Assembly (NCBI GenBank): GCA_003228495.1 | Contig: QIDY01000102.1 | Coordinates: 1-9,301, forward strand | Direction: 5' to 3' | Source: Nitrospirota bacterium | GTDB lineage: Bacteria; Nitrospirota; Nitrospiria; Nitrospirales; UBA8639 | Length of the DNA stretch: 9,301 nt | Part shown: positions 6,879 through 9,301 of the stretch, piece by piece | How positions within the stretch are numbered: the first letter of the stretch is position 1 | Layout of the letters: every line of letters begins with the position of its first letter | The notes under the pieces: model-generated | The model's input: only the letters and a program-made list of their open reading frames with translations | Database searches by the model: none | What the model was told of the DNA's origin: nothing | Position numbers and translations under genes: made by a program

Positions 6879-7505
6879 TCAACGCGGTTTCACAGCGCAA
6901 CCTTGATAGAAATAGGCAAAGGGTTTTGGAACCTTGGGCAGGTAAAACGTCTTAAGAGAAGGAATTGACCAGGATTGGGCTTGAATCAAATGAGCCATGG
7001 CTCAATTGAGATGACACCCATCTCCGACATGTTTCCAATAGGGAGTCAACCAATCCTGCCAGCAACGGACAGAGCGGTCAGGGCTCTGACCATGCTCCAA
7101 AAATAAAAGCCTACCACCAGGCTTCAATACACGATAGAGTTCCTGGATAGCCAATGGTATCCGAGGAATGCTGCAAAGGGTCAAGGTACTCATGACTGTA
7201 TCAAACCCGTTATTGGGGAAGGGAAGTTGTTCTGCCGAAGCGATACTCCATCTAACCAAAGGTTTCCCATTGGAAGAATGAGATCAAGCAAACGGAATCA
7301 TCCCCGGGTTTGGATCAATAGCAATAATGGACCCAATGGCTCCGGGATAATACGGAAGATTCACTCCCGTCCCGAATCCTATTTCCAACACAGTCCCCGT
7401 CGCCTGCGCCAACACCGACTCTCTGAGGAGCCCTAAGACGGCCTGCTTCATGCTCCAGTCCAACAACCTGGGAAACACCCTTCGTGAATACCATCCGTGC
7501 TTCAT
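6879..7505 (-). pseudogene. Class I SAM-dependent methyltransferase interrupted by two in-frame TGA codons
   Basis: One continuous frame of 208 codons matches a small Methyltransf_11 (UbiE-like) protein from end to end. It opens with MKHGWYSRRVFPRLLDWSMK, followed by the SAM-binding motif I LEIGFGTGVNL, the acidic loop AIDPNPGM, ASAEQLPFP, FDTVMSTLTLCSI, YRVLKPGGRLLFLEHG and VGDGCHLN. It closes with KPFAYFYQG, a typical C-terminus of this family. TGA codons interrupt it at 7286-7284 (codon 74) and 7004-7002 (codon 168), both where relatives I recall commonly have Arg or Lys; each is one C-to-T change from CGA. There is no frameshift or length loss. The ATG at 7505 overlaps the TGA of the frame upstream (ATGA). 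The substrate is unknown. It is most simply a young pseudogene; the two fragments would not form a working enzyme separately because motif I and the later core strands are split. Confidence 0.82.
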
Positions 7506-7529
7506 TTCTCTTTTTTGCTTCGTTTAAAG

Positions 7530-7675
7530 TTAGGGCAGAAGGGAAAGGTTGGGGAAGTAGGTGTGGTAATAGCCACGGTACTTACCCATTCTAGTTGATC
7601 CACCGCCGAATCCATCGCGGAGGAGCCTGGAATTAACAGGTCTAGGAGCACATTGGTATCGACCGCCCTAATCAT
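7530..7675 (-). pseudogene. PIN-domain toxin remnant, internally deleted
   Basis: The ATG at 7675-7673 overlaps the antitoxin stop (ATGA). The first 29 codons are a clear PIN N-terminus: MIRAVDTNVLLDLLIPG, with the catalytic Asp of DTN. After about 7589 this frame becomes unrelated and runs on to TGA 7504-7502. In another frame, 7580-7533 reads YRGYYHTYFPNLSLLP and then TAA (7532-7530), which resembles the standard C-terminus of VapC-type PIN toxins. So the two ends are present and roughly 85 central codons, including the remaining acidic residues, are missing (normal length about 130-140), with a frame change at the junction near 7589. It cannot be an active nuclease. The C-terminal match is short and is my recognition rather than an alignment. 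Confidence 0.72.
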
Positions 7676-7899
7676 TGCCCCCGCATCTCTTCCAGCAATT
7701 CTTTAGACGTTTTCCCCTTGAGGGCCCCGAGAAACCCTTTGTATTGGGCAAACCGCCCAGGCTTCATATGCTTTCGCACTTCTAGTCCTTTTTTGAGGGC
7801 TCGGAATTCCACGTGACCACCAGGGCGCAAACCCATGTTCTCTCGCAATTCTTTCGGAATGGTGATTTGTCCCTTCTCAGTCATACGACTTACCTGCAT
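7672..7899 (-). CDS. AbrB/SpoVT-family antitoxin (VapB-type), intact
   Basis: This 75-residue protein has a SpoVT/AbrB domain at about residues 4-47: TEKGQITIPKELRENMGLRP then GGHVEFRALKKGLEVRK. A C-terminal tail follows (GRFAQYKGFLGALKGKTSKE) that normally wraps the toxin. The antitoxin represses its own operon and neutralises a PIN RNase. Its ATG at 7899-7897 has a modest AGAAAGG upstream; an internal ATG at codon 6 is possible but less well placed. Its stop overlaps the start of the toxin remnant by ATGA. Because that toxin is gutted, this is an orphan antitoxin, which may survive as a DNA-binding regulator or by protecting against a related toxin elsewhere. Family assignment is secure; the orphan role is inference. 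Confidence 0.9.
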   Translation of the reverse strand: MQVSRMTEKGQITIPKELRENMGLRPGGHVEFRALKKGLEVRKHMKPGRFAQYKGFLGALKGKTSKELLEEMRGQ

Positions 7900-7917
7900 T
7901 GGACCAACCCTTTCTCA

Positions 7918-7946
7918 ATAATAATTCCTACTGTATTGGTATACCA
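7918..7946 (-). promoter_or_regulatory. Candidate promoter/operator of the intact antitoxin
   Basis: A TATTAT -10 (7923-7918) is preceded after 17 bases by TGGTAT (7946-7941), a poor -35. The -35 overlaps a perfect 10-base palindrome, TGGTATACCA (7937-7946), a plausible operator half for AbrB-type autorepression. The 10-mer AATTCCTACT (7923-7932) is identical to 583-592 in the promoter of the first antitoxin, hinting at related operators. Confidence 0.35.
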
Positions 7947-7949
7947 TTT

Positions 7950-8235
7950 TAATCTTGCCCTCTGAAGATCAGTCTATCAAAAGTCATGCTTTGGATAGGC
8001 ATGGTCCGCCACCCATCATTAGACAGGAGAGGTCTGTCCTTCCAGGCTTGATCGTGTCTGCAGGTTTTTGGCAGGCATCTTTCCCAGAATTATCAAAAGA
8101 GATTCCGGCCAACGACTTGCCGGAATGACGACAACAGGGAGTGGATTCATCATCCGCCAACAAAACTTTGGCGAACCATGCCCACCCTGCTCTTTCTCTT
8201 CAAAATACGGAGTGAGTTTGCAATCGGTAGGGAAT
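7950..8235. other. Intergenic stretch without a supported gene
   Basis: Between the antitoxin promoter and the tRNA I see no coding signal: open frames here lack recognisable domains and ribosome-binding sites, and some run into the tRNA. The only structure is the short palindromic repeat at 8102-8126. No clear intrinsic terminator follows the tRNA on the minus strand. Confidence 0.5.
8102..8126. repeat. Short palindromic intergenic repeat
   Basis: ATTCCGGC (8102-8109) and GCCGGAAT (8119-8126) form a perfect 8-bp stem with a nine-base loop and are followed by GACGA. The pattern GATTCC-stem-GGAATGACG is a common dispersed REP-like element of many bacterial genomes. Copy number here cannot be judged from one window. 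Confidence 0.6.
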
Positions 8236-8321
8236 TGGTGCCGAAGGCGGGACTTGAACCCGCATGGGGAAACCCCCACACGCCCCTCAAACGTGCGTGT
8301 CTGCCATTCCACCACTTCGGC
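8236..8321 (-). tRNA. tRNA-Leu (anticodon GAG)
   Basis: An 86-base cloverleaf on the minus strand. The acceptor is GCCGAAG (8321-8315) paired with CTTCGGC (8246-8240), with discriminator A (8239) and encoded CCA (8238-8236). The D stem is GTG/CAC with GG in the loop. The anticodon stem is CACGT/GCGTG with loop TTGAGGG, so the anticodon is GAG at 8288-8286, reading CUC and CUU. A long variable arm (GGGG-GTTT-CCCC) marks a class II tRNA, and the T arm is GCGGG-TTCAAGT-CCCGC. A73 and the long arm fit leucine. All helices pair well, so it should be functional. Confidence 0.97.
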
Positions 8322-8334
8322 ACTCGCTCCAACG

Positions 8335-8363
8335 ATTATGAAACCTCCAGGAGTCCTTGTCAA
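8335..8363 (-). promoter_or_regulatory. Strong sigma-70 promoter of tRNA-Leu
   Basis: On the minus strand there is TTGACA (8363-8358, perfect), a 17-base spacer, and CATAAT (8340-8335, five of six). The predicted start is near 8328, about 7 bases before the mature tRNA 5' end, so the precursor has a very short leader. Confidence 0.8.
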
Positions 8364-8394
8364 CGCATCGTAGGGCGGATAGAATCGCCATTAA

Positions 8395-8550
8395 GGGAAT
8401 GTTGAAAAAAGCCGCCAGCGGCGTTCCCTGCCTTCGCCGAAGCGGCTACGCGCAGGTAGGTCGCCATTTTGTCGTGCTCACGTACTGAGAGTACGCTCCG
8501 CGCGTCAAAAAGGCTGCGGCCTTGCTGGACGAACTTTTTTGACCATTCCC
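8395..8550. repeat. 156-bp imperfect palindromic dispersed repeat
   Basis: The ends GGGAATGTTGAAAAAAG (8395-8411) and CTTTTTTGACCATTCCC (8534-8550) are inverted copies matching at 15 of 17 positions. Further complementary segments lie inside: CCAGC near the left arm against GCTGG at 8524-8528, and the perfect inner hairpin CGTACT-gag-AGTACG (8481-8495). It resembles GC-rich intergenic repeats I associate with Nitrospira-like genomes, with GCCGCCAGCGGCG at one end and GCTGCGGCCTTGCTGGAC at the other. No protein is encoded, so it is a MITE-like or REP/BIME-like element, not an insertion sequence. It fills most of the gap between the tRNA promoter and the phosphatase gene. Confidence 0.7.
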
Positions 8551-8579
8551 TTGGCTGTTGACGTCGATCGCGTGATAAT
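8551..8579 (+). promoter_or_regulatory. Candidate promoter of the HAD phosphatase gene
   Basis: TTGGCT (8551-8556, four of six), a 17-base spacer, then GATAAT (8574-8579, five of six). It begins at the base directly after the palindromic repeat, so the -35 abuts the element's right end. The leader would be about 48 bases. Confidence 0.4.
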
Positions 8580-8633
8580 TTTCAACATCGCCATGAACTC
8601 TTTATCCCTTGTTCACTTTCGTTCTGACTTATT

Positions 8634-9301
8634 ATGACTCCCTCTTCTTCATCGCCTGCACCTCTCGCACATTCCCAACATTGGGTTGGGGCGTTTTTTG
8701 ATATGGACAATACGTTAGTCCCAGGACCTTCTATTGAAATAGGATTTTTTCGTTATTTGTGGCAAGACGGAGTGGTGGGATGGCCTGCATTGTGGAATAG
8801 TTTTAGATATGCTCTTCGTCATATACCGCCCCTTTCGTTAAGTCCTCTCCGTCGGAATAAACTGTATCTTCTTGGACAAGACGTTTCCCATATTGAACAG
8901 CTTGCCAACGACTATGTGGAATTATTTGTATGGCCACGCGTGGCCTCTCGGGCCTTGGGCCGCCTTGCTCACCACAAAAATTCAGGGCATGTCGTCGCGG
9001 TCGTCAGTGGATCGCCTGAATGCTTGGTGAAACCCCTGGCCGAGAAGTTAGGCGTGCCATTGGTCTTCGGTGCCAAGTTAGAAACCCAATCTGGTCTGTA
9101 TACCGGCCGTGTCTTTGCTCCATTACCCTATGGTGAAGGAAAAGGGCGATATATCGAACGGCTTGCGGCTCAATATAACCTGGATTTGAGTCGAAGTTAT
9201 GCCTATGGTGACAGCCCCGGAGACTTTCATGCCTTGCAATTAGTCGGACATCCCTTTGTCGTGAATCCCATTCGCGGCATGACCCGCATTGCTCGCCAAC
9301 A
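8634..9301 (+). CDS. HAD-IB family phosphatase (SerB-like), 3' end off the window
   Basis: At least 222 codons are open to the right edge. HAD phosphatases transfer phosphate from a substrate to an Asp and then to water. Motif I is FFDMDNTL (nucleophile D23, acid/base D25), motif II is VVSGSP (S125), the motif III Lys is in YGEGKGRYI (K170), and motif IV is YAYGDSPGDF (D193, D197). An alpha-helical cap lies at about residues 35-100, as in subfamily IB. It therefore looks like a complete catalytic core of a HAD-IB hydrolase of the type annotated near phosphoserine phosphatases; the substrate cannot be told. The ATG at 8634 is the first after an in-frame TGA at 8625-8627, and no Shine-Dalgarno is evident. 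The 13 residues after Met are Ser/Pro/Ala/His-rich. Only the C-terminus is missing, probably a few tens of residues at most. Confidence 0.88.
   Translation, partial: MTPSSSSPAPLAHSQHWVGAFFDMDNTLVPGPSIEIGFFRYLWQDGVVGWPALWNSFRYALRHIPPLSLSPLRRNKLYLLGQDVSHIEQLANDYVELFVWPRVASRALGRLAHHKNSGHVVAVVSGSPECLVKPLAEKLGVPLVFGAKLETQSGLYTGRVFAPLPYGEGKGRYIERLAAQYNLDLSRSYAYGDSPGDFHALQLVGHPFVVNPIRGMTRIARQ

Noticed and set aside
6637..6900. An 87-codon open frame on the minus strand
   Set aside because: Its only recognisable stretch, HPHLGPLPGRERK, is the translation of a dispersed noncoding repeat, and it overlaps the C-terminal end of the methyltransferase frame in another phase.
6879..7505. Selenocysteine or genome-wide TGA reassignment as explanation of the interrupted methyltransferase
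   Set aside because: Neither TGA aligns with an expected Cys, intact genes in the window end with TGA, and Trp uses TGG. Pseudogenisation is simpler.
8019..8405. Several overlapping open frames on both strands
   Set aside because: They run through the tRNA-Leu gene; peptides such as LVPKAGLEPAWG and WNGRHARLRGVW are typical translations of a tRNA.
1..9301. CRISPR array, insertion sequence or phage attachment site
   Set aside because: No regularly spaced repeats, transposase, integrase or duplication of the tRNA 3' end is visible.

Overview
The window looks like a chromosomal segment of a Gram-negative bacterium of moderate GC content that uses sigma-54 and the Tat export pathway. The dispersed palindromic repeats and the CHASE2/sigma-54 plus TPR gene pair remind me of Nitrospirota (Nitrospira-like genomes). 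That lineage is an impression from gene content, not a demonstrated identification. There is no CRISPR array, no insertion sequence and no recognisable phage gene.

Layout, left to right. Positions 1-568 (minus): a VapBC-type module (AbrB/SpoVT antitoxin, then PIN toxin) in which the antitoxin is frameshifted and the toxin has an in-frame TGA; the toxin runs off the left edge. Its promoter has a 21-bp-spaced direct repeat and predicts a leaderless mRNA. Positions 817-1194 (minus): an HPF/RaiA-like ribosome-associated protein, divergent from a Tat-exported methionine-R-sulfoxide reductase (MsrB, 1470-1979, plus). A bidirectional terminator separates MsrB from a convergent two-gene operon (6618 to 2052, minus). 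The operon encodes an exported TPR/Sel1-repeat protein and, 19 bases later, a membrane-anchored CHASE2 sigma-54 activator with a canonical GAFTGA ATPase.

Positions 6879-7899 (minus) hold a second decayed block: an intact AbrB antitoxin, a PIN toxin reduced to its N- and C-terminal ends, and a SAM methyltransferase whose 208-codon frame carries two in-frame TGA codons. The remnant frames still overlap by ATGA at both junctions. After that come an intact tRNA-Leu(GAG) with encoded CCA and a strong promoter, a 156-bp imperfect palindromic repeat, and the start of a HAD-IB family phosphatase that leaves the window at the right edge.

The intact genes suggest ordinary housekeeping (ribosome hibernation, periplasmic protein repair, tRNA, phosphatase) plus one membrane signalling operon. 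In that operon the exported TPR protein may sense or assemble something outside the cytoplasm, and the CHASE2 activator would convert this into sigma-54 transcription. The more unusual content is the decay around it. Both toxin genes are broken, and three in-frame TGA codons interrupt frames that are otherwise well conserved, while elsewhere in the window TGA acts as a normal stop.
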